Origin: Euonymus europaeus
Taxonomy: Eukaryota; Streptophyta; Magnoliopsida; Celastrales; Celastraceae
Reading direction: 5' to 3'
DNA length: 64,000 nucleotides
NCBI GenBank assembly: GCA_963580455.1
Contig: OY756966.1
Location: forward strand, 24,369,001 to 24,433,000
Below the pieces are notes generated by a model. That model was not told where the DNA came from. It did no database searches and was given only the letters and a program-made list of their open reading frames with translations. Within the stretch, counting starts at the first letter, position 1, and the number at the start of each line of letters is the position of its first letter. This document shows, piece after piece, positions 35,483 to 46,999 of this stretch. Position numbers and translations under genes: made by a program.

Positions 35483-36239
35483 AGACTTGATTAGTTACTG
35501 TTACTGGTGACTGTCATGGTCATGGAAGCACTGGATGAGCATGCATGCACTTTTACCATGGTTTTAAGCCCTGAAGTTACATCTTTTATATGCAAAGCAT
35601 GATATAATTTTGCAGGGGGAGACTCCAAAACATGATGTTTGTGCAAATCAGCCCTTCTGAGAAGGGCTTGAGTGAGAGCTTAAGTTCATTAAATTTTGCA
35701 ACTCGAGTTCGAGGGGTTGAATTGGGTCCTGCAAGGAAGCAAGTTGATACAAGTGAGATTCAAAGAATGAAAATGTTGGTAATTTTGGTTATTTTCAAGT
35801 TTAATATTATGAGTTTCTTCTCTCTCCTGGGAAAAAAATTCTGATAGGTTGGCTGCTTTGTTATAGATGGATTTATTTTTCTTTTGAAGAAGGTTGACAA
35901 AGCAAGGCAGGAATCAAGTTCCAAAGATGGGATCTCTAAAGAAACTAGAGGAGGCTCTACAAAACCTAGAGAATAGGGCCGGCCAGAGGCAAAACCATAC
36001 ATACAAAAACCAATAGGACAAGATCAAAGAATGAACTTGAAGGCCAACCTGAGTTGAAAAGTCCATTCAACTGAATAATATTTGATTATTCTCGCCTTTA
36101 TGGCTAATTGGAATACGGATATCTGCTAAAGGATAAAGAACTGGAGTCTAAGCGGCAGCAGCCAGAGAGTCTGCATGACTGCATCTTTCCAGAAGAAGGT
36201 ATGTACATGAATCTAATATTGACTACTTTTCTCCCTCGA

Positions 36240-37260
36240 GTCATCTTCTGGGAGGGTCTATATTTTCTACCCCACTAATATTGACACCTGATTGTTTCCT
36301 TAATTAATATCGTAATTCCCTGCTGAAGCAGACGTACACTTTGCGTATAATGCAGTTGAAGTATTTAACCTAATTGTGACCTTTAAAATTGAGTAATTGT
36401 GTACGTGTCAATTAATCATAGCACCAGAGACTACATTTTTGCTCCTTTACCACGCGACTACTTTTCTACATATCTTACCTCTGGATCTATACAACTGCTC
36501 AAGTCTTTTTTTGCAAATTCTTAAATCAATATTCAATCCAACTATCAAAGTGAAGTAAAATTGAGGGTAACATTTTCAATGGTTCACTTGATAATGATAC
36601 TGAAAATTTTGGAGTGTGTAGAGAGATGATTTGAAAATTTGTATTGAAAGATATGTAGAATGATAGAGAAAAGTGAAAAATGATATAAAGTAAGAGAGAT
36701 ATGGTGTTGATACTTGATATTTGAAGTGTTTATAAATAAAAAGTGAAAAAAATTGTACTATAAGATGTGTTTTTTTAATATGATTACGTTGATTGATAGT
36801 TGTGTTTTGCTATAATATAAATGGGACTGCACTCAAAAATTGGGATTAGAATTGTTCGACCAAACCTTTTTGAACTATGCCTCATCTCCCATGACACAAT
36901 CATATTGGATCAATTACAACCTAACTCAAGTGCTACTTTTGCAAAGACAGACACATACACAGGACAGAGATAGGACACGCCATTACAAAAGGATCAACCA
37001 ATTGTAACGCGGAATCCTAAACTCAAGTGCTACTTATCAAGGCACTCAAATCTGTTTTCATATATCTTTATATTATACAAGTACTAAATTCAAAACGTTC
37101 AACCACTATGAATTTAATGACCCACAAATATTGACAACTGTAATTGTTTCCTTACTGTCGTGTCGTTTAATCGGTTGTTGAAGCAGACGCACTTTCTGAG
37201 CCTATTGAAATATTGAACTTTCTGAGCTTATTATCTCACATGCTATCTTACACAAAGAGC
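36240..37260. repeat. Repeated kinesin 3'-flank segments with a MITE-like insertion between
   Basis: Two segments about 840 bp apart (36285-36365 and 37120-37215) each contain AATATTGACA, GTTTCCTTA and a later TGAAGCAGACG...CACTTT block, also present downstream of the intact kinesin. Between them, about 36570-36860, lies an AT-rich stretch whose words (AAGATGTGTTTTTTTAATATG, GTTGTGTTTTGCTA) resemble the MITE at 23384-23769. Its ends are not clear. CTCAAGTGCTACTT occurs twice (36927, 37022). No gene is seen. Confidence 0.5.
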
Positions 37261-37339
37261 CCATTAGCTCAGCATGTCTTCGACTTTATGAGCTTATTGA
37301 AATGTTGAACTTTCCGGTGGTCAAATGCTATGTCACAAA

Positions 37340-37509
37340 GAGCACCTTAGCTCAGCATGTATGTCATCCCATAAACCCCAGACCCCTCCCCTCGCTCTAT
37401 ATATATGTAAACGCAGCAGACACTTTGCCAAATCAGATCTCAAATACACAAAACCTTGTTCTCACCGCATAATACTATAAGCTCTCAGTTTTTTCGTCCC
37501 TGCTAATTA
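37340..37509 (+). promoter_or_regulatory. Promoter and 5' leader of the CAD gene
   Basis: CTCTATATATATG near 37396-37408 is a plausible TATA box about 100 bp upstream of the ATG. The preceding ATCCCATAAACCCCAGACCC is conserved in the deleted first copy near 23790, which shows that both copies began with the same promoter. Confidence 0.55.
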
Positions 37510-39014
37510 ATGGCGATTTCACCAGAGAAAGAACACCCAAAAGAGGCATTTGGATGGGCAGCAAGAGACGAATCTGGTGTCCTCTCTCCTTTCAAATTCT
37601 CCAGAAGGTTAGAAATCTAATGCCACTAGCCCATTAAAATTTCTTTTTTATTTTATCTCATCCAAGTTGGTAAATTTTGCATGCTATGATACGCTTTATA
37701 TTAACAGGCTTGGTTGTGTCATGTGTGTGTGCAGGGCCACAGGAGAGAAGGATGTGTCCTTCAAAATTTTATATTGTGGGATCTGCCACACTGATCTCCA
37801 CATGATCAAGAACGAATGGAACATCTCTACCTACCCTATCGTTCCTGGGTATATAAATATATATATGTCGCATAATTTAATTATCATTTGAATTTAACGA
37901 TTAATTAACATCATCAAAGAATAATGAATGGATTAAAATGTCTGATGCTGTAGGCACGAGATTGTGGGAGTGGTGACAGAAGTGGGTAGCAAGGTACAAA
38001 ATTTCAAAATTGGAGACAGAGTGGGTGTTGGCGGCGTGCTCGGATCATGTCGTTCTTGCAATAGCTGCAATGAAAATCTCGAGAACTACTGTTCGAAAAT
38101 GATACTCAACTACTCCACCAAGTACCACGACGGAACCACCACATACGGTGGCTACTCCAACTTCGTGGTGGTAGACGAGCATTTTGTGGTGCGGATTCCG
38201 GACAACTTGCCACTTGATGCCGGTGCTCCTCTGTTCTGTGCTGGAATCACAGTTTATAGTCCATTGAGATATTATGGGCTTGACAAGCCCGGTATGCATG
38301 TGGGTGTTGTGGGCCTTGGTGGGCTGGGCCATGTAGCTGTCAAGTTTGCAAAGGCCATGGGGGTTGAGGTCACGGTCATTAGCACCTCCCCTAACAAGAA
38401 AAAGGAGGCGATTGAGATCCTTGGTGCTGACTCGTTTCTGGACAGCCGTGACAATGACCAAATGCAGGTACTTACTCATATATTTTTATTATGACATATA
38501 TAATTAAGTTATTTAATATATCTTTTTTTCTTTAATAAATTCTGGATTTTGTCGAAAATTTTTTGTAGACTGCCATGGGAACAATGGACGGAATAATTGA
38601 TACCGTGTCTGCAATGCACCCTTTGCTGCCATTGATAGGTCTATTGAAGTCCCATGGAAAGCTTGTTATGGTTGGTGCTCCAGAGAAGCCGGTAGAGCTG
38701 CCTGTTTTCCCCTTGTTAATGGGTAAGCTAAAGTCTGACTAAAAAATATGTTTTATTAATGAGTTAATTAATCGTGTAATAATAAAGGTGGCTAAAAATC
38801 AACTGCAGGGAGGAAGATGGTGGCAGGTAGTGGCGGTGGAGGAATGAAGGAAACGCAAGAAATGATTGATTTTGCATCAAAGCATGGAATAACTGCAGAC
38901 ATTGAAGTGATTCCGATCGATTATGTGAACACTGCCATGGAACGTCTTCGGAAAGCGGATGTTAAGTATCGTTTTGTCATTGACATTGCGAACACTTTGA
39001 AGCCTGCACCCTAA
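37510..39014 (+). CDS. Cinnamyl-alcohol/mannitol dehydrogenase-like (CAD family) protein, 361 aa, 5 exons
   Basis: This is a zinc-dependent medium-chain alcohol dehydrogenase that interconverts aldehydes and alcohols using NADP(H). Plant relatives act on cinnamaldehydes, benzaldehydes or mannitol, and the substrate cannot be fixed here. Exons: 37510-37607, 37735-37848, 37954-38467, 38569-38722, 38809-39014. All are GT-AG with matching phases. Catalytic zinc ligands are C47 (CGICHTDLH), H72-E73 (PGHE) and C166. Structural zinc cysteines are C103, C106, C109 and C117. The Rossmann loop is GLGGLG (191-196), followed by VISTSPNKK, a Ser after the second strand as in NADP-preferring CADs. [15 protein letters not shown] is the family C-terminal block. 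The length is normal for CAD (about 357-361). The name mannitol dehydrogenase is often given to this clade but activity is unproven. This is the only intact CAD of the duplicated block. Confidence 0.93.
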
Positions 39015-40637
39015 ATATGTTTTTTTTTTTTTTGTGAGAATTAATGAATAAATAATTAATAGTGTCTTTGAATTTATTTTTTTTGTGTAAGAGATTTTCT
39101 TGTCCCTAATAATTGTGTACGGAATCATCTTTCGGTCGAAGAGTTTGTATTTGTAAGTTGGTCATCATCCTTCATTATTTGAGTTTTTATCTTAAAAGTT
39201 CGAAATAAATATATGAGAAAGTTAACATGAATCAACTCACATATATATATATAGATTCATCTTTGCTTTCTACTCTTTCATATATAAATTATTTTGATTC
39301 TGTTCACCGCGATACCATTATCTCTATATTGTATATCAATAAATTTATATTTGATTTTGATGCGTATTTTTTTTCCCCTTTCGTTTTAACTCGTAGATGA
39401 ACCTCTAGTTAGGATGCAAATAAAATTCTATTTCCTAACAAAATAAAAGCTCGAGAATAAGGCCCGTTTTGAATACCTTCTCTGCATTGGCTTTTGTACT
39501 AAGTGGGCTGTAAAGTGACCAACTTTGTTGGGCTCAATATCATATATTTTTTTGGATGTGCTATTTCATATTAACTATTTTAGTCCAGATTGGGCCCAAT
39601 GACACAGAATGTTCAATGCTGTCTTAAGAAATTATTATTAATAAAGACAGAAATTAAAAAGATAAAATACAGAAATTGACATCAAATGATCTCAACAAGC
39701 GGAGAGCAAGGCTCTACAATGACCAGATTTCTATATTTAGTAAATATATTTGTGTGTGTGTGTGGAAATAACCTTAATAATTAATTTACATAAATAAAAC
39801 AAAAGGATGCACAAAAGTCTAAGATAGAAATCATTAAGGTGGGTTGATGGGTCAAGAAGAAGCCAAAAATAGTGATGGAAGAAGCTAGAAGGAAAGCGTC
39901 TCTCGTTTCAACGGATGAGCTAAGGGTGCAGTGCAATGCAGGCCCTCTTCGCTCTCGTTTCCATTCGACACGTCATCATCACACAAAGACAAAAGCCAAA
40001 CCAAAAACCAAAAACTGATATATAAAAGTAAAACCAGCTACAAACCCCCGGATTTTATATACGTTATTGTTATATGTATGTGATGTGATGATTAATTTCC
40101 CTTGGGTCCCTAGGAAAATATCCCTAAAACATTCATAACATGTTTGGCATCCACTATACTCGCAAAATTTTGCTCCATTCTTAAATTTAAAAAATAAAAA
40201 TCATGGCTTCCACTCGCTAAGAATACACACTCTTAAGAATATTTAACATTTTCGTTAAATCCGTTAAATCAAAGCAATTTAAGCGGAACCTATGCATTGA
40301 TGTATTGCTCTTGTGTTAAACCCCTTGAATGGTCTTAGATTCCAGTGAGTACACATTCTATGAAATGTGTATTGCTGCGCCCCCATCCCATGCATAAAAA
40401 AAAGGACACATCGTACTGGTTGGGATGTGGGGCCAGAGAGTATGTGAGACATGGTGGTATATAATTAGATGGCTGGGGGTGGCAGTAGAGAATAGAAACT
40501 CTCGTTGTTGAAGTCATGAGCTTCTCGCATGTAGCGGACAAGTTGTAGTAGTTGGTCTTAATCCTGTAAAAGTTGTTTCTGCATCATAGAGTGTGAGAGA
40601 GACTCTTCACGTTAATCACGCTACTTCATGTCCTTAC

Positions 40638-40674
<37 letters not shown>

Positions 40675-41425
40675 CTGATTTGTGAATGTTCATGGTCCAT
40701 GTGTAATAATTTTTTATTTGAAAAAAAGGAGGAGGAAGAAATAGAATCAAGGAAAAGAAGAGAATGATTTGCTACTTTGGTTACCAAAAAACAAAAAGCT
40801 CTAGACAAATGATTGCCGAGCTTTTCAATATACTACTTTACTCTTTCTTTCTTTTTTGATAAAAATATACTACTTTACTGATGTGCATGTTTGTGTTTGT
40901 ATATAAATAAACATAGATATGGGGGTTTTAGGGATTTTTGGAGAGAGAGAGATGATATGTATTGATATACGTAAAAGCACCACCATATTAAAAGGTGCAT
41001 GCTTGGGGCTTATGTGTCCAAAATGGTTTCTTACTTTCTTTAGCTCGGTGCTTACAAAGCCTAAAGAGAATGCTGTACATTGTGGGATCTAAGGTTTGGT
41101 AAATCGTTCATAATATGAGAATTTATAATTTTAATTCAATGGTTTTGGGGTTGTGCTATATCATAAACATACTTTTATTTTATTCTGTTTAAATTTGTCT
41201 GATTTTTCGTCCAATATTAGACGTGAATTGAAAACTCAAAACAAAAAAAACAATAAAAATCATGGAGTTCAAAATCCGTCGTAAAAGATATAAATGTATA
41301 ATAAAACACACAAATTGTAGTTGCCTTGGGTCCGTATTATGTAATAGTTTATAAAACTGTTTGAAGAATAAAGTAGTAAACTTTTTTTTTTATTTATGAT
41401 GAAAAGTTAAGTAGCCAACTAAATC

Positions 41426-41464
<39 letters not shown>

Positions 41465-42914
41465 TCAAATAAAACTACTCGAACCAAGTCATGCGTTTAA
41501 TTATATCATTTCTTTCGTAGACATGATTTTAGATTACACAAAATCGACTAACTGCTTTTAATCTCTACCATTATTTTTTGCTACACACAATGCTATAGAA
41601 AATCCAACTTATCATTTGAACCAACCCACACCAAAATGTAAGAGATCCAAAATGCATAGTCCTATATATCACGAAATATCCTAGAAGTTGTAAAATGCTT
41701 ATATTACAAGTCTTCTTTTTATTATTTTAATAAAAAAAACGTTGTATAACACCCAGATAAGCGTGTAATATTATTTAAAATCGCATGTTATCCACGAAAA
41801 ATGTAACAGTAATATTTTTACATTATATGTATATAAAGTATAATATCTGATTTTTTTCATGCATCGTGTAGGGAATGAAATTTGGATTTGCTGGACAACC
41901 CAAGTTTGCATATATTAATTATAGAAAGTACTAATATTTGAGAGGCTTTTTCGTGGGGGGATTGAAATGGCTAGTGAAAGTAGATAATAAAAGATAAGAT
42001 GATCGAAAAAATAAAATAAATTCGAAGGCAATGCTTTCTTTCGCTTTACTAGCAATAGTCACCTACAAAGAATCACACCATGACATGCTCCACCATCTAA
42101 AGTAACTATCATCAGTAGCAGCAATTAGCAGGAAGAGGGGCTCACTCCCCAAGACCCTAAAAACTGTCTTTACACAAAAGAACGAACCCTAAGGCCCCCC
42201 CTCTCTCTCATTCAAAATGTTAACGGTCTTTCATATAGAGAATCAATTCAAACAACCACTTTTTCAGACACCACCAAATCACACCACCACTGCCACTAAT
42301 TATTTCCAACACCACATTATACATACATACATAAATATATATATAGAGAGAGAGAGAGAGCAAATTAACATGGAAGGCTGTGGGCTCTATTCTCTATAAG
42401 TCTATAGCATAACATTGCAGGCCTACACAGAGCTGCATGTATTAGACAACAGCGACCTCGCTGATATACTGATACTGCCTGTTGTATGTTGCATTGACAG
42501 TGTTTTTGTTTTATAGCTCTCAGTTTCCTGAGACAGTGAGAGTTCTGACAGACTCTCTGACCCAACATATAACAAATCAAAGGCTTCAATTGCAATTAAT
42601 ATATGTATCTAAAATCCTCCCACAGATCCCAAAACCATTTAAAACATTTGACATTGCAAGGAAAACTGTGTACCTTGTGACTCATCATACACTAACCAAA
42701 ACTAAATATAATAACAACTATTGTACAACAAGAAGTTTTACACGTTGATTTTGAACCATGAAACAAACATATATGCCTACACATTAAGATGATTTTTTTT
42801 TTTTTGTAAATAATCAATACAACATACTACTTTTTTCCTTCCTAATTATCCTTTTGATGGGGTCTAGCTAGCTACTTCTTTAATTTGAAGAAGATGATTT
42901 TGATCATATATATT
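39015..42914. other. Intergenic region with microsatellites
   Basis: No gene is seen. The second copy of the block's downstream flank runs to about 40110. Simple repeats: (TG)n near 39752, (CT)n 40643-40672, (TA)n about 41430-41460, and (TACA/TA)n followed by (GA)n 42320-42360. The stretch 42181-42914 downstream of the Dof stop probably includes its 3' UTR. Confidence 0.55.
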
Positions 42915-43934
42915 CTAGGGCAAAGAAGTGTAATGATTCAAGTCACTCCAATCTTGAACACCATTCCAGTTGCCTGTAGTGCTATCATTGGCAATATTAC
43001 CAGTACTAGTATTATTAGTATTAACTGGTGCATAAGAATTACCAAAGAACCACTCAGTTGTTGTATCTGCAGCTCCATGATCTCTTCTAGAATTCCCGGC
43101 AACATGACCTACATGATCCTCATCTGGTTTTGAAATCTCCAGATTCTGAAACAGAATGGGTTGAGGCTTCTGCACCTGCGGCAGTTGGGTCTCCACTACT
43201 GGAGCTGAGGTGGAGCTGCTGCTAAGTATGGACTGCAGTCTCTGCTGTTGCAACTTCCAGTGCAAATCTTGGTTTATACAACTCAAGGACTCAATTGAAG
43301 ATGCAATATTGTTACTGTTGGGAACATTATTAGTCATCTCCAGATGTTGGTAATTGAAAGTAGTACCCAACAGAGAACTTCCAGAAGGATCAACAGGAGT
43401 GAAAGAAGGAGATGCTGTAGTGACAGCAGCAGTTCCTGAAGTTGACATGTCTCCATGATGATATGAAGAAAACTGGTTAAGAATTGATGGTGAACAAGTG
43501 TTAAGCCTGGGAAATGATGATGACAACCCACCAAGCTGAAAGTCCATAGCTGGAGAGAGACCATGGAAGAACTTCATTCCACCGCCAATATAAATCTCTG
43601 CTGACCCACTTGAGTCGCCTGATATTGAGAGCCTTGAGGTAGATGAAGAAGACGATGACTTAACTTTCTTGGTCTTCCGGCACCCGCCGCCTATCGGAAC
43701 GTTCCGCAAGGCTCCTCCTTTAGTCCAGTACCTTCTACATGTCTTGCAGAAGTGTCTGGGCTGTGAGAGACTGTAATTGTTGTAGTAGCAGAATTTAGTG
43801 TTGGGTGAGTCACATCTTGGACACTTGAGGGCTTGTTGTTGATCTGGTGGCCTTGTTGTTGAATTAGCCGTTTTACGGGCACCGCCGGAGATCTGGTTGT
43901 CTTCTTTGCTTGCTTGATTGTCAGGGGACATCAT
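42915..43934 (-). CDS. Dof-type zinc-finger transcription factor, 339 aa, intronless
   Basis: This is a plant-specific nuclear DNA-binding protein; Dof fingers recognise AAAG cores. The Dof domain spans about residues 36-88 with a C2C2 finger at C38, C41, C63 and C66 (C-X2-C-X21-C-X2-C), then [20 protein letters not shown] and a basic KTKKVK. A serine run (94-99) follows. The rest is Ser/Asn/Gln-rich as in activator-type Dofs, with Gln runs ([10 protein letters not shown]), and ends in [10 protein letters not shown] and a [13 protein letters not shown] motif, found at the C terminus of several Dofs. The first ATG is used; a second Met follows directly. The subgroup is not assigned. Confidence 0.93.
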   Translation of the reverse strand: MMSPDNQASKEDNQISGGARKTANSTTRPPDQQQALKCPRCDSPNTKFCYYNNYSLSQPRHFCKTCRRYWTKGGALRNVPIGGGCRKTKKVKSSSSSSTSRLSISGDSSGSAEIYIGGGMKFFHGLSPAMDFQLGGLSSSFPRLNTCSPSILNQFSSYHHGDMSTSGTAAVTTASPSFTPVDPSGSSLLGTTFNYQHLEMTNNVPNSNNIASSIESLSCINQDLHWKLQQQRLQSILSSSSTSAPVVETQLPQVQKPQPILFQNLEISKPDEDHVGHVAGNSRRDHGAADTTTEWFFGNSYAPVNTNNTSTGNIANDSTTGNWNGVQDWSDLNHYTSLP

Positions 43935-46900
43935 GTGTGGTTGTGAAATTTTGTTATGTGGGTTTGGGGCTTGTTTAAATTAGTAGGTAGAGATGATGAC
44001 GATGATGATCGATCAATTGAATGGTTTCATAGTTGCATGAGGTGGGAGAGACATGGGGGAGAGGGGGGATGTTGTTGATGGGGTCTTGTGATTTCCATCA
44101 AAGAGAGGGCTTTTGGGATAAAGAAGGCTTGTTGTGTATATATATAGCTAAGCTAGGTTTAGATCTAGTATGGAATGAATAAAGTTGGATGAGAGAGAGA
44201 GAGAGAGAGAGGACAAACGAGTGTAGATAATCTGAAACAGGTCAGGGTAGAAGAATAGAGAGATCCACAACTATAACATATCAAAGACAAAATTATTGGA
44301 TAGGATTGTCATTAATAGTTTTTTGAAATAGAAGTCCTAGGGATTATATTAAAAGTTAATTGGGCGGTTATTCTTTTTTATAATTATTCTAATTTGATAA
44401 AGTTAATTGCTAAATATTTGTTGATCGCGTGGAAGAAGAATTAAGCATGACTTTATTCCATGACCAAAAACTACTATTTATACACTTTAATTCATTCATT
44501 GTACATTTTGTCTCAAAGGAAGTTTCTACAGTTAAAGATAATTAAGTGCAAATCCTAGACAAATGAGACAAAATTACTCTAACAAGGCAACATTTCACGA
44601 CACGAAGAAGATAGTTTATTTTATTTTTATAAATATTTTGTATATGCAAAAAATTATTAAAGAAATATGTTAATATTATAAATATGTATATATACTCACA
44701 CATAAGAACAATGTTTGATAATTAAAATGAAAAAGCTTAGTATATATATACTAAATTACATAATACGATATATATGTAATTTGCTACAGTATTTTTTTGA
44801 AATAATATATATATTACCAATAAAAATTGAACCAAACATTCACAACATTTAAAATAAGATATGTGTTTCATAACAACATTTTAAAATCATCAATTATGCC
44901 AACATCCTGAGTGGTGCGTGTTGGTGCATGACGTGGGTTATTATTCATGAACTGAGTGATTAGTAGTATGCTGCTAAGCACTTTGTTTGGAGGGTATTTT
45001 TTGATGGAATATAGGTGAAATCAGAACAGCAGCAGCAGCAAAGGACGGTAGGGTTCAGTCAAAGGAAGAACAGGAAACAACAGCAGTGGGTCTCTGTCAG
45101 CCTTTGTCTAGTCTTTCCTTCCCGTGTAAATTGTAATTTCCCTTTAACCCCACTCCTCCACTTTACAATTTCCCCTCAAAACACACGAATTACTCTCCAC
45201 ACGTATGAAATAATTTAAAACAACGCTCTCTGCCACTACTACCAGTTAAAGCAGCTTGTAATAATTTAATTTGAGAATGGCAGATAAGTAATCATACGCA
45301 TCTTCCTTATTTTTGTAAATTGCCTTTATGGACTTTAACGTATTGAATCATTCTTGCAAGCCATTAACTATATACATATTATCATCTCTCAGTTAGATTT
45401 GATTTTGATATTTTATGGCCGTTCAGGAATCAAAAGAATCGCAGATAGAAAAGAAAGTACAAGTGCGAAGTGTACATACTGCAAAGATACCCTCTTTTCT
45501 CAGCAATACTGCTATTTTATGTTATGACTTGACGAGTGATAACTATATTATCTGCCTCAGATATTAGATATATATACATATACATATATATATATATAGG
45601 TACTACTTGAGGATTTGAGGACTACATAGAACTAATTAATCACACATAATTAATGTTGTGTATAATTGATTACAACATTATTAGGGTTTCACAGAAACAC
45701 TATCACTTGATCAGCCGCTTTTAATTTCTTTAGCATAAAAATATTGCATACCCTATGTAGCTAAGCTAGAAAGAAGTCCTATGTGTACAGTATATATGTA
45801 TGTTTGTATTGGCACGCAACTAGCGCCAAAGGAAATGTAAACATCTAATGGTACTGGAGAAGAAACAGGTAAGTGGAGAGTACTGCAGAATGGACATTAT
45901 TATATCATAATTCATATGTACGTAGCAGCTAATATACAGACACAGAGAGAGGTGAGTCCAACACGTGAGAGTGATCGAGGAGGCTGGATTCCCGTGAGAT
46001 CAAACCAGAAAAACTATATATATTGACAGCTAACACCAACTAGATACGTCTTTATACAAATATTATTCTATATACATGCAATACTGCATCCTTCTCTCTC
46101 TAATCTATTTTAATATCAATCTATTTTATGATATTAATTTATATGCCTAAATTATGTAATTAATTCTTAATTTAGCGAGCGAGAAAAAGAAAAGAAAATG
46201 TAGGGAATTCAATAAAGGAGAAGATAAATAAGAAGAAAATTAATGGAAGAGAGAACAGGATTTAAAATCCTCATTTATTTATAACTGTATATTGGTCGGA
46301 GTGCAATTAATTAATTAAGCTCAGTAGCAAGCAGACAAAAGTACACAGAACTACTGCTTTGCCTTAGCTACTACACAGGTTGGTCATATGTTATGTCGCT
46401 ATCACGATCAGTTTCACTGTTAATTTGTCAGTAATTTAATTACTTCATTAACTATTTTTAAATAATTAATATGAAATGAGTGGATGGATTATTATTAGTA
46501 CTTGTTTGTGCAGAAAAAGTGTAGAGGAAGGTGCTTTTGTTTTGGTCAGTTCTCATATTGGAGTTTCGCTTAATTACGTACTGCAATGAATCTGGTTTGG
46601 AAGGAAGACAAATGCTAATTACTAATTACTATAACGTTAGGCCCAATAATATTGGGTAACTCAAGAGGCCCATAATAGCCCATATTTCTACATGGGTTTC
46701 TCATCTAATTTTTGCCCAAGCCCCAAAAAGAAAAAAACAGGTGCTTCAAGCCTTCAATCCCAAAAGGTATAGGGCCGAAAGAACTCACTGGTGGGCCTCC
46801 AAATAATACAAAAAAGTGGTAATAAGAAGCCCAAAACTAGAAAGGGGTACCAAACCCATCTAATTACTATTACTTTACTACTATAAGTAAAGCTAGGGAA

Positions 46901-46999
46901 ATGGTGTGCTCTAATTATGTCCACGTCAATTTTAGCTTTATACTCTTGGTTGACACGTGGAGGTTCCATATATTGCAAAGAATACTTGATCTATCTATA
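43935..46999. other. Dof upstream region and intergenic DNA
   Basis: A (GA)n tract at about 44191-44211, some 260 bp upstream of the Dof ATG, could be a GAGA-type element in its leader or promoter; a TATATATA at 44139-44147 is a possible TATA box. The rest is AT-rich with (TA)n tracts (44740-44755, 45572-45598). No gene is seen. Confidence 0.5.

Larger units (their letters stand above)
26449..36340 (+). pseudogene. Truncated second copy of the malectin-kinesin gene
   Basis: Pieces collinear with the intact kinesin at 13553-19448 are present: the end of intron 10 and exon 11 (26449-26628), the start of intron 11 (to 26646), the rest of intron 11 and part of exon 12 (33775-33991), intron 13 and exon 14 (35483-35777), a shortened exon 15 (35892-36060), exon 16 (36125-36198), part of intron 16 and 3' UTR-like sequence (36240-36340). 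Exons 1-10, 13 and 17-19 are missing. Exon 11 has a TAG from a 3-bp insertion, exon 12 reads into TAG at DLAG, and exon 14 lacks one base (ACATGATG for ACATTGATG). It cannot make a motor. The LINE and an unidentified 1.5-kb block split it. Confidence 0.88.

Noticed and set aside
41400..42120. AT-rich stretch with (TA)n considered as a scaffold or origin-like element.
   Set aside because: Only simple-sequence richness is visible; plant origins have no readable consensus.
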